Shown here piece by piece: positions 53,826-62,490 of a stretch of DNA of 64,000 nucleotides. The notes below the pieces were generated by a model that saw nothing but the letters and a program-made list of their open reading frames with translations, was not told the origin of the DNA and searched no databases. Location of the stretch: the NCBI GenBank assembly GCA_963662815.2, contig CAXXWA010000037.1, positions 124,001-188,000 of the forward strand, written 5' to 3'. The translations under genes were made by a program, and so were the position numbers. How positions within the stretch are numbered: position 1 is the first letter of the stretch; each line of letters starts with the position of its first letter. The DNA comes from JAPPHA01 sp963662815. GTDB lineage: Bacteria > Pseudomonadota > Alphaproteobacteria > Rhodobacterales > Rhodobacteraceae.

Positions 53826-55515
53826 GCGGGATCGACCCGTCCGACCCGGATGCGGTCCGCCGTCGGCTTGACGGGCTCCGTTCGGAATTCGCGGGGCTGG
53901 GCGGCGGCGGCCTGCTGCGGGGCGTCGCCTCCCTGTTCAGGGAGTTGTTCGGGCTTGCCGGGACGCAGTCGACGATCATTGCCGCGCTGCAGGACAAGCT
54001 CACCGAGGAAGTGGCGAAGAACAGTGCGCTTCGCGACCAGCTCGCCCGCTACGAGCGCCAACAGCATGGCCGGAGATCGGAGAAGCGCCGCAATGCCGGT
54101 GCCGCCTCCGAAGGTGGCGCTTCCGATGGCGCCGCAACGCCGGATGCCGGGGAGGATGAACCCGAAGCCGAAAAGAAGTCGCAGGGCGGCGTCACGGGGC
54201 GCAAGAAGGATCGCGACGGTTCCGTCAACGACACCGGGCTGCGCTTCGGCCCCGAGGCGACGGTGATCGACATCGATGTGATGCCGCCGGAGATCGAGGG
54301 GCTGGCGGCGGACGAGTTCGAGACCGTCTCCGAGCGGGTGTGCTGCAAGCTGGCATCGGTGCCGATCCGCCACGTGGTGCTGCGCTGCCACTACAAGAAG
54401 GCGAAGATCATGTCCTCCGGCGCCCTGGTCTGCGCCCCGGCCGTCGAGGGCGTGTTCAAGAATTCCTGCGCGGATGTGACCTTTATCGCCGGAATGCCGG
54501 GCGACAAGTTCGCCTGGCATCTCCCTCTCTATCGCCAGCACCAGATGCCGGGCGAGAGCGGGATCACCGTCAACCGCAAGTCCTTGAGTGGCTGGGCCAA
54601 CCGGGCGATCCTCGCTGCCGGGCCGGTGTTCGAGGCGCAGTGCCGCTCGGTTCTGGAAAGCTCCATCATCGTCATGGACGAGACGCCGGTGCGGGCCGGG
54701 CGCGACCCCGGCAAGCCGGGCAAGATGAAACAATGCTGCCACTGGCCGGTTCTCGGCGACCGGGACGAAGTGGTGTTCCACTTCGCGCCATCCCGCGCCC
54801 ACCACCATGTGGAGAGTTTCCTCGGCGACTTCGAGGGCACGCTGGTCAGTGATGGCTACGGCGCCTATGCGGCTTACGCCGAAGTGCGGGGGGCGGCGGT
54901 GAGACAGCAAAATTGTTGGACGCATTCCAGACGCAATTTCGAGGAGCAGCTGGACAGCCATCCGGTGTTGGCCGGGGAGGCGCTGGACCTGATCGGGGGC
55001 ATGTACGGGATCGAGAAGAAGTTCCGTTCCCGGCCGCCGCCGGAACTCCTTGCGGCGCGGCGCACCCGCACCCGCCCGCTGGTCGACGCCTTCTGGCTAT
55101 GGTGTGCGCAGACGCTCGGGGATCCGGCGACTGACGCCGAAGCACCCGATCCGTCGGGCGGTCAACTACGCCGTCGAACGCCGGCAGTCCCTCGAGGTGT
55201 TCCTCGACGACCCGCTGGTGCCGATCGATACCAATGGTGTCGAGCGCGCACTGCGCCGCGTCAAGCTGGGGCAGAAGAGCCGGCTGTTTTCCTGGACGGA
55301 ATCGGGCGCATGCAACGTGGGGATCATCAACAGCCTCACTGCAACCTGCCAGCTGCTCGGGATCAGTCCCCTTGTGTATCTGATCGACGTCCTCCAGCGC
55401 ATCGACACCCACCCGGCCGACCGGATCCACGAACCGGCGCCGCGCCTGTGGAAGGAGCTCTTCGCCGACACCCCGATGACCGGCAGCATCGACATGACCG
55501 TCGTCCGAGCTCACC
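53822..55515 (+). pseudogene. tnpC: IS66-family transposase (TnpC), frameshifted near 55130
   Basis: Begins at ATG 53822 behind a GGAGG. Coiled-coil N-terminus ('TEEVAKNSALRDQLARYERQ'), the Zn-binding region ('SERVCCKLASVPIRHVVLRC'), then the DDE core: Asp in 'IIVMDETPVRAG', Asp in 'LVSDGYGAYAAY', Glu in 'IDTNGVERALRRVKLG'. The frame shifts near 55130, between 'LWCAQTLGDPA' and 'HPIRRAVNYAVERRQSLEVF'. The 3' end has no clear stop where the protein should finish (~55510) and runs antisense into tnpB, so the right border is approximate. Confidence 0.85.
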
Positions 55516-55876
55516 TGGACACCACTCGGGGACCGTCGCAGCGCTTGCGGCGGCGCCGGACAATGACGTCGATGCCGTCGATCAGCGCCATCAGCTCGGT
55601 CGATGACAATGCGAGCGCCGCATGGCCAGACGCCGGCGGCGGGGCGAACAGGCCCTGCTCCAGGCGCTTGGACCGGAGGAGGAAGCCGCCCCGCTCGAAG
55701 CCGAGGATCTTCACGATCGTTCGTCTCCGATTGACGAACAATTGCCAGCGCCCGTCAGCCGGGTTGCATCCGAGATGGCCCGACACCAGGGCGCACAGCC
55801 CGTCGAAACTGCGCCGCATGTCGGCCGGATCGGTCGACAGCCAGATGCCGCCCCGCGGCCAGCCGCCAAGCATCAC
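55511..55876 (-). CDS. tnpB: IS66 accessory protein TnpB (Orf2)
   Basis: 121 residues. 'IWLSTDPADMRRSFDGLCAL' and 'GRWQLFVNRRRTIVKILGFE' carry the TnpB hallmark 'R.D.RkgfDgLaalV' and 'lFvFrnrrr..iKiL.wd'. Length is normal and the frame is open. It overlaps tnpA by 4 bp but points toward tnpC, convergently; in ordinary IS66 elements all three genes run the same way. Confidence 0.88.
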   Translation of the reverse strand: MMLGGWPRGGIWLSTDPADMRRSFDGLCALVSGHLGCNPADGRWQLFVNRRRTIVKILGFERGGFLLRSKRLEQGLFAPPPASGHAALALSSTELMALIDGIDVIVRRRRKRCDGPRVVSR

Positions 55877-56160
55877 GAACGCCGAACCCGCAGGACGACC
55901 CCGTCACCCAGTTCAAGCTCGACGTCCCAGCCGGACACCGCAGGCGGCGCAAGCTCGACGAAGGAACCCTTCCCGCCCCCAGGGCGGAGACGGCACCGCC
56001 AGCTCGAAAAGGTCTTCGGCGACAGACCCCGGGATTCGCAGAATCTCTTTCGCGACATCCCCGAACGCTCAAAGTCCGCCATGATGGTGCTCCACTCGGT
56101 CGCGCTACGCACCACCCGTGAAGGGCGAGAACCAGCAGAACCGTTCAAATCACTGGACAT
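55873..56160 (-). CDS. tnpA: IS66 accessory protein TnpA
   Basis: 95 residues from the ATG at 56160, behind a clear GGAGG (the longer ORF to 56223 lacks this support). HTH-like segment 'WSTIMADFERSGMSRKRFCE' with 'RGLSPKTFSSWRCRLR' is the TnpA pattern, and 'FVELAPPAVSGWDVELELGD' is its C-terminal strand. It precedes tnpB with a 4-bp overlap. The element end lies 97 bp upstream at 56257. Confidence 0.85.
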   Translation of the reverse strand: MSSDLNGSAGSRPSRVVRSATEWSTIMADFERSGMSRKRFCESRGLSPKTFSSWRCRLRPGGGKGSFVELAPPAVSGWDVELELGDGVVLRVRRS

Positions 56161-56235
56161 GAAAAAACCTCCGATCATTAATGAATGACCGGAAATATCG
56201 CGATGCACCCCACGCACGGGCAACCGAATTATCGG

Positions 56236-56257
56236 ACGTCGCCGTTTACCCGCTTAC
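56236..56257 (-). repeat. IS66 terminal inverted repeat
   Basis: Read on the minus strand from 56257, the end is GTAAGCGGGTAAACGGCGAC, which begins with the GTAAGCG typical of IS66 ends. It marks the junction with the interrupted DUF3991/TOPRIM gene. The partner end was not found. Confidence 0.75.
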
Positions 56258-56874
56258 GGACATCCGTCGATCTGGGCCAGGCTGAGGGCGTCGACGGCGC
56301 TTTCGGTGATGACAAGGGCCTCCAGGTCCCCGGCGGTTCCGGCGCGGACGGCGAACAGGCTGCGGGTTCCGCCGGTGGCGAAGCGTCTGGCGCCGTCGGG
56401 AGGTCCGATCTCGAAGCCGGTGAGCCGGCGGTTCCGGTCGCGGTGGGCGAAGAGGAGGCGGTCGCGGCGGATCAGCGGGCGGCAGGCGTCGAGCGTCTCC
56501 TGCCGGATGCCGCGCCCGGCGAGCCATTCCGGCGCCGGGTCCGGCACGGCCTCGTTCCAGAGGCTGCGGAAGTCGCGTGACGCGGCGGCGGGCGCTCCGA
56601 ACCGGGCGCGGATGTCGGCGAAGGAGAGCCCGCGGTTGAGCATGAAGTCGATCGCGGTGCCGTTGTCGTCGGCGTCGAGGGTGTTGAAGCAGGCCCAGTG
56701 GCCGTTGCCGAGGCGCTTCGTGACGAGCTTCGGCAGGCCCGGGGCGCGCAGCACGGGGTTCGCGCGGGTCGAGGCGCCGGGGTCGCGGACGCATCCCCAC
56801 TCCGCGGCGAGGCTCTCGAACGGCGTGCGCTTGACGGCGTCGAAGTCGACGCGGCGGGGGTCATCCGGTCTCAC
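56258..56874 (-). pseudogene. DUF3991/TOPRIM primase-like protein, truncated by IS66
   Basis: 206 residues remain. 'RRVDFDAVKRTPFESLAAEW' and 'HWACFNTLDADDNGTAIDFM', then 'LNRGLSFADIRARF', match the zinc-free CHC2/DUF3991 primase-like N-terminus. 'LEALVITESAVDALSLAQID' is the first TOPRIM motif (Glu). The gene stops at the IS66 end, whose terminal GTAA supplies the TAA stop. The D-x-D half of TOPRIM is lost. It starts inside istB (14-bp overlap), so the two were coupled. Confidence 0.8.
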
Positions 56875-57562
56875 GCCTGAGCCGCCACGAGTCGCCGTCT
56901 ATGGAGATCAGCGCCGCGTCGTGCATCAGCCGGTCGACGGTGCCCGCGATGCCGGACGCGCTGGGGAAGACGCGGTCCCGCCGGGCGAAGCCGAGGCTGG
57001 TGGCGGCCATCGTCGAGCGGCGCTGGCAGCGTCGCGAGACGATGGCGTGGAGGATGTCGGCGTGCCGGCCCTGGAGCTTCACGCAGCCGATTTCGTCGAG
57101 GACGAGGAGCCGGGGCCGCGCGAGCACGGTCAGGCGGCGGCGCAGCTCGCCCCTGTCGGCGATCCCGGCCAGGTTCTCGAGCAGGTCCGGCGCCTTCTCG
57201 AAGCGGACGGTGTGGCCGTGCAGGAGCGCCTGGTGCGCGACGTTGGCCGCGATCATGGTCTTTCCGGTGCCCTGTCCGCCGACGAGCACGGCGTTGTCCG
57301 CGCGCCCGACGAAGCCGAGCCCCGTCAGCGCCTCGACGTCGCCGCGGCTGATGTCGCGCGGCCATGTCCAGTCGAAGTCCGCCATCGGCTTGAAGGCGGG
57401 CAGCCGCGCCTCGGCACGGCGGCGCTCGTGGCTGCGGGCCATGCGGGCCCGTTCCTCGCCGTCGACCAGGTCCTTGACCCAGCCGGTGCCGGCGACCTCG
57501 TCCCAGCGCTCCACAAGTCCGTGCAGGCCGAGCGCCCGGGCGCGCTCCCTGAGCTCGCTCAT
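56861..57562 (-). CDS. istB: IS21-family helper ATPase
   Basis: About 233 residues. Walker A 'GGQGTGKTMIAANVA', Walker B 'RLLVLDEIGCVKLQG' and the sensor/Arg-finger stretch 'AATSLGFARRDRVFPSASGI' are in IstB order, ending 'GDSWRLRRETG'. IstB recruits and activates the IstA transposase at the target. Frame is open and motifs complete. It follows the IstA remnant by overlap and its 3' end overlaps a DUF3991/TOPRIM gene. Confidence 0.9.
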   Translation of the reverse strand: MSELRERARALGLHGLVERWDEVAGTGWVKDLVDGEERARMARSHERRRAEARLPAFKPMADFDWTWPRDISRGDVEALTGLGFVGRADNAVLVGGQGTGKTMIAANVAHQALLHGHTVRFEKAPDLLENLAGIADRGELRRRLTVLARPRLLVLDEIGCVKLQGRHADILHAIVSRRCQRRSTMAATSLGFARRDRVFPSASGIAGTVDRLMHDAALISIDGDSWRLRRETG

Positions 57563-59072
57563 GTCCCGTCCCCCTCGCGCTTCGCGGGCCTGTCGCAGGC
57601 GCCGAGGCCGGTCCCCCGCGGCGTCGTTCCGCGGACGCCGTCGGCGATGCTGACGGGCGGCAGGCCCTGCTCGCGGCGGCGCTCCTCGAGGACGGCACGC
57701 ACCGTTTCCGGATGGCACGACCCGCGCTCCAGCGCCGCGGCGACCGCCCGGTCGGTCTCGTCGGCGCCGTGCGCGTCCAGAAGCTCTTCCGGCATCCGGG
57801 CGCATGACGAGACGTTCCGTCCGCCGGATCCGGCGCGCGCGAGCATCCCCTCGGGCCCCGCGGCACGGCGCGCAGGACCCGGTCGCGGACGCTCATCGAC
57901 CTTGCCCGCCGCTTGCGCGCGGCGATCGCCCTGGCATGCTCCGGGTCGGTGACGGTCCGCTTCCTGTCGTGGAAAACCCGGACGAGCGCCGGTGGCGCGC
58001 GACCTCGCCGGTCCCGTCGAGGATGCGGACCTCGTCGCGGTCGGCGACAAGCGTCGGCAGGGCCTTGGAGAAGCCGGGCGGAACGCTGCAGTCGTTCGTG
58101 TCGAAGCGGGCGTGGCAGGTCCTGTCGATCCGCGCCGGGCGGATCTCGTGATGCGGGAAGGGGTCGGCGGGAAGGGCGATCAGGCTCTCGAGACCTCTCC
58201 CGGGCGAAGGCGTCCCGGACCGAAAGGCCGTCGTCGTCCGGCCAGGGACGCTCCGCGGCGGCGCCGAACGCGGCCGCCGGCACCACTCCCGGGCCGCGGC
58301 GCTGAGCTCGCCGAGCGGGACCGCGATGTCGCGCCCGGCGAAGAAGCCGGTGCGCGCGAATCCGACCCGGCGTTCCACGCGCCCCTTCTCCTCCGGGCTG
58401 TTGGGCCACGCGGCCGTCGGCTCGAAGGCGCAGTGGGCCGCAAGCGCGAGCAGCGTCGGATTGAAGGTGACGGCCTTGCCGCGGCGCGCGACGACGGCGC
58501 TCTTGAGGTTGTCGTGCAAAAGCCTCCTCGGCACGCCCCCGAACGCCTGGAACGCCTCGGCGCGGCCCTGCAGGAAGCTCGCCATCCGCGCGTCGCGGAA
58601 CAGGCTCGGGAAGGTCTGGCGCGAGTGGCTGAGGGCCGCGAGGAGACCCATGAGCCTGCGTTCCGCCCGTCCGATGCGGACCTTCCCGAACTCGGCCCGG
58701 CCGACCTCGGGCCTGCTCGGCCGGAAGGAAGCCGAGCCGCATCGACGGCTCGGGCCGCCTGGCCGGCCTCAGCCCGAGCGCGCGCAGGCCGTGGCGGAAG
58801 TGGTCCTCGCCGCCGCGGCAGCCCAGCGCCGCGACCTGCCGCCAGAGCGTGCTGGCCGGCAGGTCCGGGGCCGCCTCGAGCCGTTCCCGGACGAAGTCGA
58901 CGAACGGGTCGATGAGCTTCGCCCGGGGCCGCCGCTCCTCGCCGCCCGCCCGCAGCGCCCGCGTCACCGTGCCGTGGTGCACGCCGAGATGCCGCGCGAT
59001 CGTCCCGACCGGCCAGCCCTCGGCCCGCGACAGCCGGACGATCGTCGCCCGCGTTTCCTCGTCGATCGCCAT
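57559..59072 (-). pseudogene. istA: IS21-family transposase IstA, frameshifted
   Basis: N-terminus 'MAIDEETRATIVRLSRAEGW', then 'GTIARHLGVHHGTVTRALRA', is the IstA HTH. The integrase-like core continues in another frame: 'VPRRLLHDNLKSAVVARRGK' (catalytic Asp) and 'WPNSPEEKGRVERRVGF' (catalytic Glu in 'EKGRVE'), then 'HARFDTNDCSVPPGFSKALP'. The C-terminal part is again in other frames down to 57559. Several indels break it, although IstB remains intact. Confidence 0.85.
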
Positions 59073-59106
59073 GAGATCACCCTCCCTTTCGTCCCCGACG
59101 CCACGG

Positions 59107-59574
59107 TCAGGGGTCCGCCAGCACCAGCCAGCGGCAGACCCGGCCGCAGACGGCGCACCGCAGCGGCGATTCCCGCCGATTCGGCGCCGTCAGGGGTGCA
59201 GCTGGAGGGGGCCGCGCGGTCTCGGAAGCGTGGTCCGCAGCGGTTTTTTCCGAACCGGCGTCTTCGGGCGTCTCGGGGACGTCGACGGGCACGGTCTCGG
59301 CGGCCGTTTCCGAGGCCGCCGCCCTGGCCGCGGCGCGCGCCGGGTCCGCCTGGCGGACCCGGCAGCGCCGCTGGCGTTTCCGGCCCGTCTCGCGGCCCTT
59401 CTCCGTGCGCCGGCAGCGTTTCCGCGCCTCGCGGCGCCTCTCGCTCCGGGAGCGCGCGCTGCACGTCCTGGAGCAGTGCGCCTGCCCGCGGTCGCAGTGC
59501 CGGCAGATCACGACCTGCCGCCGGCACCGCTTGCAGTTGAACAGGCGCCCCGTCTCGCACGCCTTGTCGCACAC
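59107..59574 (-). CDS. Cys-rich protein often found beside IS21-type elements
   Basis: About 155 residues from a GTG at 59574; the ORF continues upstream to 59751. 'FNCKRCRRQVVICRHCDRGQ', then 'AHCSRTCSARSRSERRREAR', is a compact Cys-His zinc-binding block followed by a basic stretch. A second pair, 'LRCAVCGRVCRW', ends the protein. I have seen this 'CDRGQ..CS..C' protein type next to transposases, without known function. It precedes istA in the same orientation. Confidence 0.55.
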   Translation of the reverse strand: MCDKACETGRLFNCKRCRRQVVICRHCDRGQAHCSRTCSARSRSERRREARKRCRRTEKGRETGRKRQRRCRVRQADPARAAARAAASETAAETVPVDVPETPEDAGSEKTAADHASETARPPPAAPLTAPNRRESPLRCAVCGRVCRWLVLADP

Positions 59575-59999
59575 CGTCCCTCTCTCGAGCGGGGTGGACC
59601 CGGACGCGAAAATGCCTGACAATGCACGGGAGTTCGGTCCCCGTGACCGGCTCGTTCGGGTGCGGCGCCGGGGCTTGTTTGCAAACTTCGCCCAGCGCCG
59701 CATCGCTCTCTCGTTCGATGCCGCGCCAGCATCCGGCCGAGGCCGCGGCAAAGGCGCCGCGGCCGGCGCGGCAACAGGATTCGACGATGGGGAAGGGAAC
59801 GGTCCGCAACGGCGCGGAGCGTCCGCGACGGACGCCGGATCCGTCCCTCAGCCGCGGATCGCCCGCCGCGGCGGCACCGGACGCAAGACGCCGGCAGGCA
59901 CGGACGGCGGAGGCCTCGCAACAACAGACTCACGACGGGCAGAAAGACGATGGGAGCCGTACAATGGGAAAGAGAACGATTCTGTCAAAAGCGCGGCCA

Positions 60000-60343
60000 A
60001 CAGCCGAGATCCCGCCCTTTTATGTCTCCGTCAACATGTGCATGGACAAACGGTCCTCGCCCGTCGCGCAGCTGCCACTATGCTGGCGGGGATTGTCCAA
60101 TTCGAACGTGACCTGTTCAGGGAGCGCGTGAAGTCGGGACTGACCGCGGCGAAGGCGCAGGGGAAGAAACTCGTTCACCAACCAGGCCAGCAGCCAAAGT
60201 CAGACAGGGTCGCGCCGGGCGCCATCGGCGAGGGCCGAAGTAACCGGTGGATCGCCCTTGACCTCGGAATCAGCGAGAATACCGTCCTCGACGTCGCAAG
60301 ACGGCACACGCAGTCCGGAAAATTGGCAATCCCGTCGAACTGA
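60000..60343 (+). pseudogene. Serine resolvase/invertase C-terminal fragment
   Basis: 'AATMLAGIVQFERDLFRERV', then 'KSGLTAAKAQGKKLVHQPGQ', is the end of the catalytic domain and linker of Hin/Tn3-type recombinases. 'GRSNRWIALDLGISENTVLD' is the C-terminal HTH. The N-terminal catalytic half with the active serine is missing, so it is inactive. A related but shorter scrap lies near 10.4 kb. Confidence 0.75.
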
Positions 60344-60504
60344 ATGGAAGTTGCCCGGCCAACCAGAGCCGGTCGCGGCGAGAGTGCAGGCGAAGACAAA
60401 ATGATCAGAATGTCACTTCGCCCCTGAATCGACCCGATTCCGATCCAGTTCAACGATGCCAAAGCGGCGTTGGCCCTTCTCTACATCGGAACTGAATCGG
60501 CAAT

Positions 60505-61995
60505 TCACGTTTCCTGCGACACTGTGACTTGTCCCATCATTCCGCAGTCTTCGTGTTCAAGTATATGGCAGTGATACATGTAGGGCGCATGATCCGGCGC
60601 CTCGTAGTCGAAACGCACCAGAATTTCCGCGACCCCATTCTGAACATGGACCATGTCTTTCCAACCCTGTGCGTAGGACACCGTATCGTGGCTTTCCTGC
60701 CTCAGGATACGGAACGAACAGCCATGAACATGGAAAGGATGAATCTCTTCCTCTGCCGTAATCCTCCAAAGCTCTGTCTCGCCCAATCGGGCGCGTTGGT
60801 CGATTCGATCCATGTTCATTGGCTGGCCGTTGATACCCATGCCCATGTCTTCGCCGCAGAAGTTCCCCCAATTGGCCGCAAGTGTCGCCAACTTGTCACT
60901 ATCGCCCATGTCCAAAGTGAATTCCCTCGTTACCGTTGCTTCATCCGCATTTGCCGGAGGGAGGTTCGCCAGTCGGCGAGGCATGGAACCGGTGAACCCC
61001 TTTTCCCCTGTTCGGGACAGCGTCAGCACCGCGGTTTCGGGGATCTGTTCATTGATGAACTGTGCCAGCAACCTGAAGAGCCGTCCGTATCCGGGAAAGC
61101 TGGCGGCAGTGAGAGTGTTGTTCTCCAGGGTGTTCATGTCCACAAGCACTTCGTAGCGTTCGCCGGGCGAAATGATCAGGTTTTCGGTCTCAACCGCCGA
61201 AGCCAGGAAACCACCGTCGGAAGCAATAACGGTCAGCGGCCCATGCGCCATCTTCAATGTCAGGAAACGGGCGTTGCATGCATTCAGAATTCGTAGCCGG
61301 ACCAGGCCGTCAGGAATATTCAGTCCTGCCGGGGCAATGGTTCCATTGACGACGAAGGTGTCGCCAAGAAAGCCCTCTTCAAAGGTTTCCCCTGTCAGGA
61401 AATAGCTCACCTTTCCATCGTCGTCGAATATCTTGTCTTGCAGAACGACGGTGAAGTCATCGACGCCGTAGGTCCGGGGCAGGTCGGCGGACAAGCTGGC
61501 GTCATCCTCGATCAGCATCACGCCTGCGAGGCCCTTGTATGTTTGCTCGGCTGTCCTGCCGTGCATGTGAGAGTGGAACCAGGTCATCGCGGCCTGTTGT
61601 CGGATGGGCACGTCGGGAGCCCATGTGTGACCCGGCTCTATTTTCTTGTGAGGGCCGCCATCGACCTCACCCGGTATGTGCAGCCCGTGCCAATGAAGGG
61701 TTGTCACTTCGCCGATCCCGTTGACGACATCGAAGGGCAGAGTCTGTCCTTGTTTCACCCTTAGCACTTGACCCAGATAGTTGCTGTTGATGCCGAAACT
61801 CGTGCTGGAAGCACCGGAACCAAAGTCATGCGAGGCTGCGTTCAGGTTCAGTTGAATTCGTTCGTCGAACCCGCCCATCAAGTCATTCAACGGAAAGATC
61901 GGCAAGGGTTTCAATCGGGTTTGTGCCCAAGCGATTCCAACCCCGGCAAGGAAAGCGCCTGCGCCGGTTGTTTTCAAGAATGTGCGTCGGTCCAT
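60505..61995 (-). CDS. Multicopper oxidase, Tat-exported (CueO/FtsP-like)
   Basis: About 496 residues. 'MDRRTFLKTTGAGAFLAGVG' is a twin-arginine signal (RRTFLK). Copper ligands are 'TLHWHGLHIPG', 'TWFHSHMHGRTAEQ', 'IHPFHVHGCSFR' and 'MYHCHILEHEDCGMM', giving T1 and trinuclear sites. The methionine-rich CueO-style loop is short. Start 61995 follows AGGGGA with good spacing; longer ORF starts exist up to 62049. Probably oxidises Cu(I) or phenolics in the periplasm; the substrate is not determinable. It stands alone. Confidence 0.93.
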   Translation of the reverse strand: MDRRTFLKTTGAGAFLAGVGIAWAQTRLKPLPIFPLNDLMGGFDERIQLNLNAASHDFGSGASSTSFGINSNYLGQVLRVKQGQTLPFDVVNGIGEVTTLHWHGLHIPGEVDGGPHKKIEPGHTWAPDVPIRQQAAMTWFHSHMHGRTAEQTYKGLAGVMLIEDDASLSADLPRTYGVDDFTVVLQDKIFDDDGKVSYFLTGETFEEGFLGDTFVVNGTIAPAGLNIPDGLVRLRILNACNARFLTLKMAHGPLTVIASDGGFLASAVETENLIISPGERYEVLVDMNTLENNTLTAASFPGYGRLFRLLAQFINEQIPETAVLTLSRTGEKGFTGSMPRRLANLPPANADEATVTREFTLDMGDSDKLATLAANWGNFCGEDMGMGINGQPMNMDRIDQRARLGETELWRITAEEEIHPFHVHGCSFRILRQESHDTVSYAQGWKDMVHVQNGVAEILVRFDYEAPDHAPYMYHCHILEHEDCGMMGQVTVSQET

Positions 61996-62490
61996 TGAAA
62001 ATTCCCCTGAGTGGGTCATGCTTGATTGTTGAGGCGGCCCGTCAAACAAGGCGAACGCTCAGCTGCCGCTCCATCGGACGGAAGACTTTTGCGCGTTCCT
62101 GCCGCTTCTCCGGTTTGTTGAGAACTCTTGGCACTGACCCCGCATAGATTCTGATTCCGCCCATAGGGAATCCCACTTCGCCTTGACGTAGTGGACGCAT
62201 TGTCGATCTGGCGGTTCCCAATCCTTCGGGATGATCTTGCGTGCAGGAAATCGGCATCAGGGTCTGTACGATCGTGGGATCTCTAGCCTCGATTCCCAAC
62301 GACTGCAATTCATGTGACTCTGTCGACGGGCGCGCATCGCCGGATCTGGTCCGAAACCGGTCGGCACGCCGCCCTTGCACGTTGCATGATGGATCCGATG
62401 CGGATCCCCGGCTCCGGATCCGCGTCATTCCCGGACGCACGGTCCAGACCTGGCATTCCGGGCGCGTCGACTCGAAGCCGTGCACCGGCC
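61996..62490. other. Stretch without recognisable genes between oxidase and recN
   Basis: No coding domain recognisable on either strand. It holds the oxidase promoter region at its left end. Confidence 0.5.

Noticed and set aside
54846..55514. Minus-strand ORF antisense to the IS66 transposase end
   Set aside because: No domain; the forward frames match IS66 TnpC on both sides of the frameshift.
59405..60343. 312-codon forward ORF as one protein
   Set aside because: Only the last ~110 codons match a resolvase; the rest is antisense to the Cys-rich protein or without similarity.
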